Below are positions 1-6,369 of a DNA stretch of 43,261 bases, in pieces. Where the stretch lies: positions 1-43,261 of the forward strand of contig JAFQNL010000023.1 of assembly GCA_017395935.1 (NCBI GenBank). Direction: 5' to 3'. Origin of the DNA: Oscillospiraceae bacterium. Lineage in GTDB: Bacteria; Bacillota; Clostridia; Oscillospirales; Oscillospiraceae. How positions within the stretch are numbered: position 1 is the first letter of the stretch; each line of letters opens with the position of its first letter. Made by a program: the position numbers and the translations under genes. A model generated the notes under the pieces. It ran no database searches. It saw only the letters and a list, made by a program, of their open reading frames with translations, and was not told the DNA's origin.

Positions 1-197
1 AAATCGGTATTACCGGCATCCTGTTCACCGGCGTTGATGTAGTTGGTCAGATTTTCGGAGATATATCTGTAAAACATCGTGCCGAGGACGTAATTCTTGA
101 AATCCCATCCGTCCACAGCGCCACGAAGCTCGTCTGCAATCGCCCATATCGCACGGTGCAGCTCATCACGTTCTTGTTCTTTCTTTGTATCAATCAT
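1..197 (-). CDS. hsdM: Type I restriction-modification methyltransferase subunit M, N-terminal fragment
   Basis: The first 65 codons of a gene that runs off the left edge. The protein starts MIDTKKEQERDELHRAIW and continues with WDFKNYVLGTMFYRYISE. This is the typical helical HsdM N-terminal domain, which precedes the N6-adenine methyltransferase domain and contacts HsdS. The ATG at 197 overlaps the end of the upstream regulator gene in an ATGATTGA arrangement, so the two are translationally coupled. The catalytic NPPF region, HsdS and HsdR would lie beyond position 1. HsdM methylates adenines at sites chosen by HsdS, protecting host DNA from HsdR. The gene is partial only because the window ends; whether it is intact cannot be seen. 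Confidence 0.85.
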   Translation of the reverse strand, partial: MIDTKKEQERDELHRAIWAIADELRGAVDGWDFKNYVLGTMFYRYISENLTNYINAGEQDAGNTD

Positions 198-417
198 GGC
201 GTTTCTGCTCCTTTTCGTCGGGTATAAATTCCAGAATATCGTCCACACCGCAATCGAGGGCATAACAGATTTTTTCAATGCTGTCTAATGCCACATAATT
301 GTCTCGCTTCAATCTGGTGATAATATTTGCGCTAAAGCCGCCTTTTTCAATCAGCTCGGCGTTGGTCATGCCTTTATCAATTAAAAGATGGAACAGTTTT
401 TTATAGCTTACAGCCAT
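190..417 (-). CDS. XRE/Cro-CI family DNA-binding regulator of the hsd operon
   Basis: A 75-residue single-domain helix-turn-helix protein. The recognisable HTH spans about residues 8-62: the segment MTNAELIEKGGFSANIITRL holds the two recognition helices, and LDSIEKICYALDCGVDDIL is the usual end of the fold. It has an AAGGAGGG ribosome site just upstream of the ATG and ends inside the start of hsdM. Small regulators of this type often set restriction-modification expression so that methylase accumulates safely. A palindrome lies between the -35 and -10 of its own promoter, which suggests autorepression (inference). The role as an hsd regulator is inferred from position only. Confidence 0.85.
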   Translation of the reverse strand: MAVSYKKLFHLLIDKGMTNAELIEKGGFSANIITRLKRDNYVALDSIEKICYALDCGVDDILEFIPDEKEQKRHD

Positions 418-447
418 TCTTTCGCCCTCCTTTTCACTTTACTTATT

Positions 448-476
448 ATTGTATCACGCAAGTGTGATAAAATCAA
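448..476 (-). promoter_or_regulatory. Promoter of the HTH-hsdM operon with embedded palindromic operator
   Basis: Read on the minus strand: -35 TTGATT (471-476), 17-base spacer, -10 TACAAT (448-453). The spacer contains an 18-base near-palindrome, TATCACAC-TT-GCGTGATA (452-469), with 7 of 8 half-site positions matching. A repressor bound here would block RNA polymerase. The natural candidate is the HTH protein encoded immediately downstream. Confidence 0.7.
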
Positions 477-590
477 TGAACGGCCGAAATATTCAAACTA
501 CATTTAATTTCCGTCCTTTCCTGTCCTACAACGGATAAGAAAGGATTAGTATCACTATATTAGTCTTATTATTATAAGTATTATTACATT

Positions 591-664
591 GTGCTTTTGA
601 CAACTCTTGAATTGTCAAAAGCACAATTCAAGAACTTTCCAAAAGACAATTCAGTAATTGTCTT
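591..664. repeat. Cluster of nested and tandem inverted repeats
   Basis: In the AT-rich gap upstream of the HTH promoter there are three overlapping or adjacent perfect inverted repeats built on one core, GACAATT/AATTGTC. They are GTGCTTTTGACAA (591-603) with its complement at 612-624; CTTGAATTGT (606-615) with its complement at 622-631; and AAGACAATT (643-651) with its complement at 656-664. The first two are mutually exclusive folds. There is no T-run typical of a terminator. Function unknown; it could be a recombination or transposon-end site, or a regulator binding cluster. The rest of 480-590 shows nothing recognisable. Confidence 0.6.
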
Positions 665-671
665 CCCACAA

Positions 672-709
672 CAAAATGCCACCCGAAGGATTTCTCCCAT
701 GGGTGGCAT
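672..709 (-). terminator. Rho-independent terminator after the tnpV/DUF6809 unit
   Basis: The inverted repeat ATGCCACCC (676-684) / GGGTGGCAT (701-709) is followed on the minus strand by TTTTGTTG. It lies 18 bases downstream of the distal stop codon of the broken DUF6809 gene, as expected for the end of that transcript. Confidence 0.7.
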
Positions 710-726
710 CAAATAGTTTATCGTTT

Positions 727-990
727 TTATTCATCCATGACTTCTAACATCATCCTGGCTCCCAGTTTGAAGCTATTTTGGAATATCAGGCACTCCGTAA
801 TTGTTTAATGTTCTCGGACACAATCCGTGTATTTCTCGAACAATGCTTTCTGCTCGTCCGTCATAGCCGCTCGGAGCTTTTCTTCATTCTGGCAAATCAG
901 TTCCTGTAATTTCTTATACTCCTTACAGGAAGAAGTATCGTAGTCGGTAGGCTCGATATTGCCGTACCAAAACTCTTCGAGAATTTTCAT
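727..990 (-). pseudogene. DUF6809-like small protein interrupted by an in-frame TAA
   Basis: The reading frame starts MKILEEFWYGNIEPTDYDTS at 990 and stops with TAA at 805-807 after 61 residues. The same frame then continues without a gap as TITECLIFQNSFKLGARMML and ends EVMDE at a second stop (727-729). FKLGARMMLEVMDE closely resembles the usual C-terminus of this small, mobile-element-associated family as I remember it. A full protein would be about 87 residues, so the ochre codon looks like a recent nonsense mutation, or less likely a readthrough site. The start overlaps the stop of tnpV (ATGA). No function is known for the family. Confidence 0.7.
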
Positions 991-1349
991 ACGATATCCT
1001 CCTCATAGACCAGTTCTCGGAGGACGATTTCTTCCGCCTGTGCTTTCAGACTATTCATATGTGCTACCCATGCAAGCTGCTGTGTTGCCTTGTCTGGAGC
1101 TGGATTTTTCACCAACAATTCCTTCATCAGTAACCCCATTCGTTTCTCACAGGTCTGCTGTACTTCCCATAGGTGCGGAAACAGCGTTTCACTCAAGATC
1201 ATATCGTTGAAAAGCATCGGATTATTCTGTTCCAGAAACACTCTGCGCATCCTACCATATTTGCCAAGCGTCTGTGTTCCCGTATGTTCCAATCTGATAT
1301 CAGGGATATAGTAATCACCGCATTGGGTGTAAGTTAAGTTCTGAGCCAT
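987..1349 (-). CDS. tnpV: TnpV family transposon-encoded protein
   Basis: A 120-residue protein of the TnpV family. The pattern 'GDYYIPDI ... GKYGRMRRVFLEQNNPMLFN ... LFPHL ... LAWVAHMNSLKAQAEEIVLREL' matches the family along its length. TnpV proteins are accessory genes of integrative elements and transposons in Clostridia; their biochemical role is unknown. A good ribosome site (TTGGAGG) precedes the ATG, and the downstream small gene overlaps by ATGA. The AT-rich base composition sets it apart from the GC-rich genes beginning at 1.6 kb and supports acquisition by transfer. Confidence 0.8.
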   Translation of the reverse strand: MAQNLTYTQCGDYYIPDIRLEHTGTQTLGKYGRMRRVFLEQNNPMLFNDMILSETLFPHLWEVQQTCEKRMGLLMKELLVKNPAPDKATQQLAWVAHMNSLKAQAEEIVLRELVYEEDIV

Positions 1350-1419
1350 AATAGTACCTCCAATAAATCTTTGATTTTAATATTGGAAGTAATGTAAGCG
1401 TGAGTTTTGGGTAGTTTCT

Positions 1420-1545
1420 TTAACTTTGGGAAACTCCCTTCTCCCACTTGGATACCGTCTGCCGGACTACGTTCAGCCGGACAGCCAGCTCCTCCTGAGT
1501 CAGTCCCCGCTGCTTGCGCAGCGTCTTAATTGTCTCCATCAGCAT
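1420..1545 (-). pseudogene. Truncated XRE-type HTH regulator (N-terminal 41 residues)
   Basis: A frame starting at the ATG at 1545, with AAGGAGG in front of it, reads MLMETIKTLRKQRGLTQEEL and then AVRLNVVRQTVSKWEKGVSQ before a TAA at 1420. This is a textbook XRE helix-turn-helix up to the SKWEKG motif, where a longer C-terminal part normally follows (usually ...KG-S-PD-). The break coincides with the change to AT-rich, mobile-element-like sequence carrying tnpV. The gene therefore appears cut by an insertion or rearrangement. The short product might still bind DNA. Confidence 0.65.
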
Positions 1546-1570
1546 GGCTTATCGCCTCCTTTTCCCGCCC

Positions 1571-1599
1571 AGTATAGTAGAAGGGGGGCTTCTTTGCAA
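1571..1599 (-). promoter_or_regulatory. Promoter of the truncated HTH gene
   Basis: Minus strand: -35 TTGCAA (1594-1599), 17-base spacer, -10 TATACT (1571-1576). The spacer contains AGAAG-CCCCC-CTTCT, a small inverted repeat that could be the regulator's own operator. Confidence 0.55.
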
Positions 1600-1620
1600 G
1601 CAACGGGAATTAACATGGGC

Positions 1621-1920
1621 CTACCTGACCAGTTTCCAGCCGTTTTTTCGGACAATGGCCAGCATATTTTCCCGTCCCACCGGGTTCATGGTGTGCATGG
1701 CGATGGGGTATGCCCTCCCGGTCTCCTCCAGCCAGTCCAGCAGCCGGATATAGTCTCCGCCCTGACAGGCGAAGTCACCGGCGTCATGGTCCAGATCCAG
1801 CAGCGTAAAGGGCTGCCCCACCCCCTCGGCGGCCAGAATCATCTCCCGGGCCTGCGCTACACTTCTGGCCCAGAGACAGCCGGCAGGGGCCGGACGGAGA
1901 TCATCAATCCAAAGCTTCAT
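1621..1920 (-). CDS. Cyclic-phosphate-processing receiver-domain (cREC) protein
   Basis: A 99-residue protein. It contains MKLWIDDLRPAP at the N-terminus, LLDLDHDAGDF near residues 40-50, GGDYIRLLDWLEE, and the terminal motif HTMNPVGRENM. This set (IDD, DLDHD, GGDY, H-x-x-NPxG) matches the small receiver-like family called the cyclic-phosphate-processing receiver domain. That family was predicted from gene neighbourhoods to act on 2',3'-cyclic phosphate ends of RNA; I know of no direct biochemical proof. The start at 1920 was chosen because the upstream in-frame extension lies inside kptA and does not look like protein. It overlaps kptA by 17 bases, so the two are co-translated. Confidence 0.7.
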   Translation of the reverse strand: MKLWIDDLRPAPAGCLWARSVAQAREMILAAEGVGQPFTLLDLDHDAGDFACQGGDYIRLLDWLEETGRAYPIAMHTMNPVGRENMLAIVRKNGWKLVR

Positions 1921-2485
1921 GGCTGCCCTCCCGCTCCATGACCGACAGATACTCCGGAGGTACCGCCTCGGCCTGCCAGACGCCGTTGGCCGAGCGCATG
2001 AGCGGATGTCCGGCCCGGACGAAGTCTCCGGCCCGGAAGAGAAGGACCACCGGCGTTCCGTGGCGGGCGCCGACGATACGGGCAGTAGCCGGATCGGAAG
2101 AGATATGGACATACTGCCGGCTCATGGGCCGGAGCCCTTCCTGGAAGATTGAATCCAGAAAGCGGCTGGCTGTGCCATGGTAGAGCAGCTCCGGCGGTTC
2201 CGGCCGCTCCATTTCAATGACCACGCCGGGTACCGAATGGCCCTGATTGGCCCGAATCCGGCTGCCGGAGGAGTCAAAGCTGTAGCGGCCCTTCTGGTCC
2301 TGAGCTACGATGGCTTCCAGATCGGCCCGCTCAAGCTGGGGATAGGTCTTCCGGAGGGCGGTCAGAATGTGTTCCACCGGAGCCCAGCCTCCGTCAAGGG
2401 AAATATAGTCATGGCTATGGCGCAGCAAATAGGACAGGCGCTTGCTGCAGCGCTGATAGTGGTGCTGTAATAGCATCCGTTCCAC
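1904..2485 (-). CDS. kptA: RNA 2'-phosphotransferase (Tpt1/KptA family)
   Basis: A 193-residue NAD-dependent RNA 2'-phosphotransferase. It removes an internal 2'-phosphate from RNA by ADP-ribosylation, giving ADP-ribose 1'',2''-cyclic phosphate. Signature segments: LSYLLRH near residue 20 in the N-terminal winged-helix part, RANQGHS near 80, LLYHGTASRFLDSIFQEGL at the NAD-binding start, and HISSDPATARIVGARHG. Length is normal for bacterial KptA. In bacteria, which lack the fungal splicing ligase, the substrate is probably RNA rejoined by other ligases after damage. The overlap with a cREC protein supports a role in RNA-end repair (inference). It has a GGAGG ribosome site and is divergent from trkH. 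Confidence 0.9.
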   Translation of the reverse strand: MERMLLQHHYQRCSKRLSYLLRHSHDYISLDGGWAPVEHILTALRKTYPQLERADLEAIVAQDQKGRYSFDSSGSRIRANQGHSVPGVVIEMERPEPPELLYHGTASRFLDSIFQEGLRPMSRQYVHISSDPATARIVGARHGTPVVLLFRAGDFVRAGHPLMRSANGVWQAEAVPPEYLSVMEREGSHEALD

Positions 2486-2525
2486 CTCCTGCTAAATTGA
2501 GTGTTTCATTTTATCGAGATTTTAC

Positions 2526-2554
2526 TTGTGATAACTGGGCGTCAAGGCTATAAT
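2526..2554 (+). promoter_or_regulatory. Promoter of trkH-trkA
   Basis: -35 TTGTGA (2526-2531), 17-base spacer, -10 TATAAT (2549-2554). The predicted leader before the trkH start is only about 45 bases, too short for a c-di-AMP riboswitch, so potassium or c-di-AMP control by RNA is not indicated here. Confidence 0.65.
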
Positions 2555-2603
2555 AAGGATAATTATTCCTTTGGTTTCAACCCCTGAGAGGAGAAACGAT
2601 GCC

Positions 2604-3947
2604 ATGATTAAGAAATGGCTTACGGATATTACCCCGGCCCGGGTTATTCTGGGGGGCTTCGCGGCGCTGATCCTGACGGGCGCGCTGCTGCTGATGCTCC
2701 CCTTTGCCACTCGGGACGGACAGGGCGCCGGATTTTTGGACGCCCTCTTTACCGCCACCTCGGCCACCTGCGTTACCGGCCTGGTGGTTCAGGATACAGC
2801 CCAGTACTGGAGCACCTTCGGCCATGTGGTGCTGCTTACCCTAATCCAGATCGGCGGCATGGGCGTGGTCACCATGGCGGTTGCCATCTCCATGCTGGCC
2901 GGCCGAAAGATCGGCCTGAAACAGCGCTGGATCATGCAGGAGTCTATCTCCGCTCCTCAGGTGGGCGGTATCCTGAAAATGACCGGCTTTATCCTCAAGG
3001 CCTCCTTCCTCATGGAGGGTGTGGGTGCCCTGCTGCTGTCAATCCGGTTTATACCGAAATACGGCCTGCTCAAGGGCCTCTGGTACGGCCTGTTCCACTC
3101 CATCTCCGCCTTCTGTAACGCCGGCTTCGACCTGCAGGGCCATGAGGCCGCCTTCTCCTCCCTTACCGGCTATACCGGCGACCCGGTGATCAACCTGACC
3201 GTCATGGCTCTGATCGTTCTGGGCGGTATCGGCTTTCTCACTTGGGAGGATCTGCTCCACCATAAGCACCATTTCTCCCACTACCGGCTCCAGACCAAGC
3301 TGGTACTCACCTTTACTGCCGTGCTGCTGGTGGTGCCTGCTCTGTTTTTTTTCTTCTATGAGTTTTCCAGAGGCCACTGGGAGGGGATGAGTCTGGGTCA
3401 GCGGCTGCTGGCTGCCGCCTTCCAGTCGGTAACCACCCGTACTGCCGGCTTCAATACGGTAGATCTCACCCTCTTCAGCCAGAGCAGCCTGCTGATTATG
3501 ATCATGCTCATGCTGGTAGGCGGCTCCTCCGGCTCTACTGCCGGCGGCTTTAAGGTGACCACGCTGTCCGTACTGGTGGCGACCGCCTTCTCTACCTTCC
3601 GGCAAAAGGAACATACGCAGGCCTTCGGCCGCCGGCTTCCCAACGAGACCCTGCGCAGCGCGGCTACCATCTTTCTGATGTACCTGCTGCTGTTTCTGGG
3701 CGGCGGTATCGCCATCGCCTGCGTGGAAGAGGTCAGCCTGTTAAGCGCCCTCTTCGAGTCGGGCTCGGCCATCGCCACTGTAGGCCTCAGCCTTGGCCTG
3801 ACCCCCACTTTGAGCGCGTTCAGCCGTCTGCTGCTGATCTTTTTGATGTACTTTGGCCGTGTAGGCGGCCTGACCCTGATCTTCGCCGTGGTCAGACAGG
3901 ACCGGAATCCCGGCCAGCTGCCTCAGGAGCGGATCACCGTTGGCTGA
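2604..3947 (+). CDS. trkH: Trk/Ktr potassium uptake transmembrane subunit
   Basis: A 447-residue polytopic membrane protein, the ion-conducting subunit of a Trk/Ktr potassium system. Four selectivity-filter repeats are visible, each with a central glycine: TSATCVTGL, ISAFCNAGFD, TTRTAGFN and SAIATVGLS. Each is flanked by hydrophobic helices (M1-P-M2 architecture). The size is closer to KtrB than to the longer proteobacterial TrkH. The ATG at 2604 was chosen because GAGAGGAG lies at the right distance; an ATG at 2599 is out of frame and hits a stop at once. The cytosolic gating subunit follows 19 bases downstream. Confidence 0.92.
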   Translation: MIKKWLTDITPARVILGGFAALILTGALLLMLPFATRDGQGAGFLDALFTATSATCVTGLVVQDTAQYWSTFGHVVLLTLIQIGGMGVVTMAVAISMLAGRKIGLKQRWIMQESISAPQVGGILKMTGFILKASFLMEGVGALLLSIRFIPKYGLLKGLWYGLFHSISAFCNAGFDLQGHEAAFSSLTGYTGDPVINLTVMALIVLGGIGFLTWEDLLHHKHHFSHYRLQTKLVLTFTAVLLVVPALFFFFYEFSRGHWEGMSLGQRLLAAAFQSVTTRTAGFNTVDLTLFSQSSLLIMIMLMLVGGSSGSTAGGFKVTTLSVLVATAFSTFRQKEHTQAFGRRLPNETLRSAATIFLMYLLLFLGGGIAIACVEEVSLLSALFESGSAIATVGLSLGLTPTLSAFSRLLLIFLMYFGRVGGLTLIFAVVRQDRNPGQLPQERITVG

Positions 3948-3966
3948 GAAAGGAGAACTATCCGTT

Positions 3967-4611
3967 ATGAAATCTATTCTGCTCATTGGCCTTGGCCGCT
4001 TCGGACGCCATCTGGCCGCCAAACTGAAAGAACTCCACCATCAGGTGCTGGCTGTAGACGTCAGTGAGGAACGGGTCAACGAGGCGCTGAAATACGTCAC
4101 CCATGCCCAGATCGGCGACAGTACCAACGAGGACTTTGTGGCCTCGCTGGGTGTCCGGGACTTTGACGTATGTATCGTGGCCATCGGCGACGATTTCCAG
4201 AGCTCGCTGGAGACTACCGACCTGCTCAAGGTCTATGGCGCCCGAACCGTCGTGGCCCGGGCCTCTCAGGACGTACAGGCCAAGTTCCTCCTCCGCTGCG
4301 GCGCCGACGAGGTAATCTATCCGGAGAAGCAGGTGGCCAACTGGACGGCCGTCCGCTACAGCTCGGAGAATATCTTCGACTATGTGGCCCTGACCTCGGA
4401 GTATTCGATCTACGAGATCGCCGTCCCCAGAGCCTGGGCCGGCAGGACCATTGCCAACCTCTCCATCCGGCAGCGGTACGATGTGAGTGTTCTTGCCACC
4501 AAGAAGGGCGGCACCCTCTACCCCATGCCCGCTCCCAGCCACGAGTTCCATACCGACGAGACCGTTCTCATCATGGGAAGCAACGAGTCGGTGGCCAAGC
4601 TGGTAGACTGA
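3967..4611 (+). CDS. trkA: Trk/Ktr potassium system regulatory subunit (RCK domain)
   Basis: A 214-residue cytoplasmic RCK protein that gates the TrkH channel. It opens with a Rossmann nucleotide-binding loop, LIGLGRFGRHLA. The acidic residue at the end of the second strand is in AVDVSEER, which normally contacts ATP/ADP or NAD ribose. The N-domain runs to about residue 125, and a RCK_C domain (EIAVPRAWAGRTIANLSI...) fills the C-terminus. The single RCK module matches KtrA rather than the duplicated E. coli TrkA. The start at 3967 has AAAGGAG nine bases upstream. It forms an operon with trkH. Confidence 0.92.
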   Translation: MKSILLIGLGRFGRHLAAKLKELHHQVLAVDVSEERVNEALKYVTHAQIGDSTNEDFVASLGVRDFDVCIVAIGDDFQSSLETTDLLKVYGARTVVARASQDVQAKFLLRCGADEVIYPEKQVANWTAVRYSSENIFDYVALTSEYSIYEIAVPRAWAGRTIANLSIRQRYDVSVLATKKGGTLYPMPAPSHEFHTDETVLIMGSNESVAKLVD

Positions 4612-4624
4612 CCAAACGCTCTCT

Positions 4625-4651
4625 AAGCCCCCGGCAGCGCGCCGGGGGCTT
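4625..4651 (+). terminator. Hairpin at the end of trkH-trkA
   Basis: A perfect 11-base-pair stem, AAGCCCCCGGC / GCCGGGGGCTT with a 5-base loop, 13 bases after the trkA stop. There is no proper T-run on either side, so termination efficiency is uncertain. Confidence 0.65.
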
Positions 4652-4668
4652 ATAATGATTCCGCCGGA

Positions 4669-4706
4669 GAAAAAAGAAAAAGACCTCCGCACGAAAGGCA
4701 GAGGCC
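4669..4706 (-). terminator. Rho-independent terminator of secG
   Basis: Minus strand: stem GGCCTCTGC (4698-4706) with GCGGAGGTC (4682-4690), including two G-T pairs, followed by TTTTTCTTTTTT. It lies just after the secG stop. Confidence 0.85.
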
Positions 4707-4729
4707 ACTTTTCTCAGTTCACAGCGTGA

Positions 4730-4966
4730 TCAGATCAGGTTCAGAACCAGAACGGCAACGACGAACACCAGAGCGATCCACTTGGTGTAGCGAGCCAGCT
4801 TGGCATCCATGCCGGAAGCCCGGTTCTTGCCCAGATAGGTGTCAGAGTTGCCACCGAAGGCGCCGGTCAGGCCGGAGCTCTTGCCGCTCTGGAAGAGGAC
4901 GATGGCAGTCAGCAGGACGGCTGCGATGACGACGATGACAGAGAAAATGATCTGAGGAGTGGTCAT
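4730..4966 (-). CDS. secG: Preprotein translocase subunit SecG
   Basis: A 78-residue protein with two membrane helices (about residues 6-25 and 58-77). The conserved cytoplasmic loop has the family signature LLTAIVLFQSGKSSGLTGAF, followed by a short Gly/Asn-rich stretch. SecG pairs with SecY and SecE in the plasma membrane and assists SecA-driven protein export. It is a single-gene transcript with its own promoter and terminator. The ribosome site is AAAGGATG, moderate in strength. Confidence 0.93.
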   Translation of the reverse strand: MTTPQIIFSVIVVIAAVLLTAIVLFQSGKSSGLTGAFGGNSDTYLGKNRASGMDAKLARYTKWIALVFVVAVLVLNLI

Positions 4967-5032
4967 GATTTTTCATCCTTTCGAAAAATATCCCGTACAG
5001 CAGACGGAGACATCATATCAGCGATAGTAGTA

Positions 5033-5061
5033 AGTTTAGCACAGAGCCCCCTGAAATGCAA
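5033..5061 (-). promoter_or_regulatory. Promoter of secG
   Basis: Minus strand: -35 TTGCAT (5056-5061), 17-base spacer, -10 TAAACT (5033-5038), about 65 bases upstream of the start codon. Confidence 0.55.
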
Positions 5062-5144
5062 GGCTTTTTTTCTCATCCGATGAATTTTCTTCCCAATTTT
5101 CCCGAAAGAGGGAGAAAAGCCGCCCTTTCCCGCCGGCTGTCAAG

Positions 5145-5173
5145 TTGCGTCGGGGAAAAGAATCTGCTATAAT
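5145..5173 (+). promoter_or_regulatory. Promoter of glf
   Basis: -35 TTGCGT (5145-5150), 17-base spacer, perfect -10 TATAAT (5168-5173); AAAGGAG and the ATG follow about 30-40 bases later. Confidence 0.7.
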
Positions 5174-5211
5174 AACAGCACAGACCATCAACTCTCAAAG
5201 GAGCGTTTTTT

Positions 5212-6306
5212 ATGTATGATTATCTGATCGTAGGCGCCGGACTCTACGGCGCCGTCTTTGCCCGGGAAGCGGTCAAGCGGGGCAAGAAGTGTCTGGTCAT
5301 TGACAAGCGGGACCATATCGCCGGTAATATCTATACCAAGGACGTGGAGGATATTCAGGTCCATCAGTACGGCGCCCATATCTTCCACACCAACAATAAG
5401 CAGGTCTGGGACTACGTCAACACCTACGCCACCTTTAACCGCTATACCAACAGCCCGGTGGCCAACTATCACGGCCAGCTGTATAACCTGCCCTTCAATA
5501 TGAACACCTTTAACAAGATGTGGGGCGTGGTCACTCCCGCCGAGGCTAAGGCCAAGATCGAGGCCCAGCGCCGGGAAGCCAATATCACCGAACCCCGGAA
5601 TCTGGAAGAGCAGGCCATCAGCCTGGCCGGCAAGGACATCTACGAGAAGCTGGTCAAGGGCTATACCGAGAAGCAGTGGGGCCGGCCCTGCACGGAGCTC
5701 CCCGCCTTCATTATCAAGCGCCTCCCTCTCCGCTTTACCTTTGACAATAACTACTTTAACGCCCTCTATCAGGGCATTCCCAACGAGGGCTATACCCAGA
5801 TGGTAGCCAATATGCTGGAAGGGATTGAGGTCCGGCTGGGCGTTGACTATCTGGAACAGAAGGCCGAGCTGGACGCTCTGGCAGAGAAGGTCATCTATAC
5901 CGGCCCCATTGACGCCTACTTCGGCTTCCGGCTGGGTTATTTGGAATATCGGAGCGTCCGCTTTGAGACCGAAGTGCTGGACGAGGAGAACTTCCAGGGC
6001 AACGCCGTAGTCAACTACACCGACCGGGAAACCCCCTACACCCGGATCATCGAGCACAAGCACTTTGTCTTCGGCACCCAGCCCAAGACGGTCATCAGCA
6101 AGGAATACTCCTCCGAGTGGAAGCCGGGCGACGAGCCCTACTATCCCGTCAACGACGACAAAAACGGACAGCTCTATCAGCAGTATAAGCAGCTGGCCGA
6201 CGCTGAGGAGAAGGTCATCTTTGGCGGCCGTCTGGGCGAGTACAAGTACTACGATATGGACAAGGTAATCGAGAGCGCTCTGGCCAAGGTGGCCGAGGAG
6301 CTATAA
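5212..6306 (+). CDS. glf: UDP-galactopyranose mutase
   Basis: A 364-residue FAD enzyme interconverting UDP-galactopyranose and UDP-galactofuranose, supplying Galf for cell-surface glycans. The N-terminal dinucleotide-binding loop is LIVGAGLYGAVFA, followed by the conserved HQYGAHIFHTNN segment that lines the active site. KGYTEKQWGRP, RFTFDNNYF and the C-terminal FGGRLGEYKYYDMD region are also typical. Length is normal. It is monocistronic, with its own promoter and strong terminator, and no galactofuranosyltransferase or other surface-polysaccharide genes are adjacent. The substrate is therefore assigned from family only. Confidence 0.96.
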   Translation: MYDYLIVGAGLYGAVFAREAVKRGKKCLVIDKRDHIAGNIYTKDVEDIQVHQYGAHIFHTNNKQVWDYVNTYATFNRYTNSPVANYHGQLYNLPFNMNTFNKMWGVVTPAEAKAKIEAQRREANITEPRNLEEQAISLAGKDIYEKLVKGYTEKQWGRPCTELPAFIIKRLPLRFTFDNNYFNALYQGIPNEGYTQMVANMLEGIEVRLGVDYLEQKAELDALAEKVIYTGPIDAYFGFRLGYLEYRSVRFETEVLDEENFQGNAVVNYTDRETPYTRIIEHKHFVFGTQPKTVISKEYSSEWKPGDEPYYPVNDDKNGQLYQQYKQLADAEEKVIFGGRLGEYKYYDMDKVIESALAKVAEEL

Positions 6307-6330
6307 GCAGACCACTCAAAACAGTCAGAA

Positions 6331-6358
6331 GAGCACGGCCTCAGCCGTGCTCTTTTTT
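6331..6358 (+). terminator. Rho-independent terminator of glf
   Basis: Stem GAGCACGGC / GCCGTGCTC with loop CTCA, followed by TTTTTT (6353-6358). Confidence 0.92.
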
Positions 6359-6369
6359 CGTTCGGAAGG

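Noticed and set aside
1426-1941. 171-codon plus-strand frame
   Set aside because: Antisense to the truncated HTH and cREC genes, both of which have ribosome sites and family motifs on the minus strand.
2555-2603. Possible c-di-AMP or other riboswitch before trkH
   Set aside because: The leader after the predicted start site is only about 45 bases, too short for a known riboswitch.
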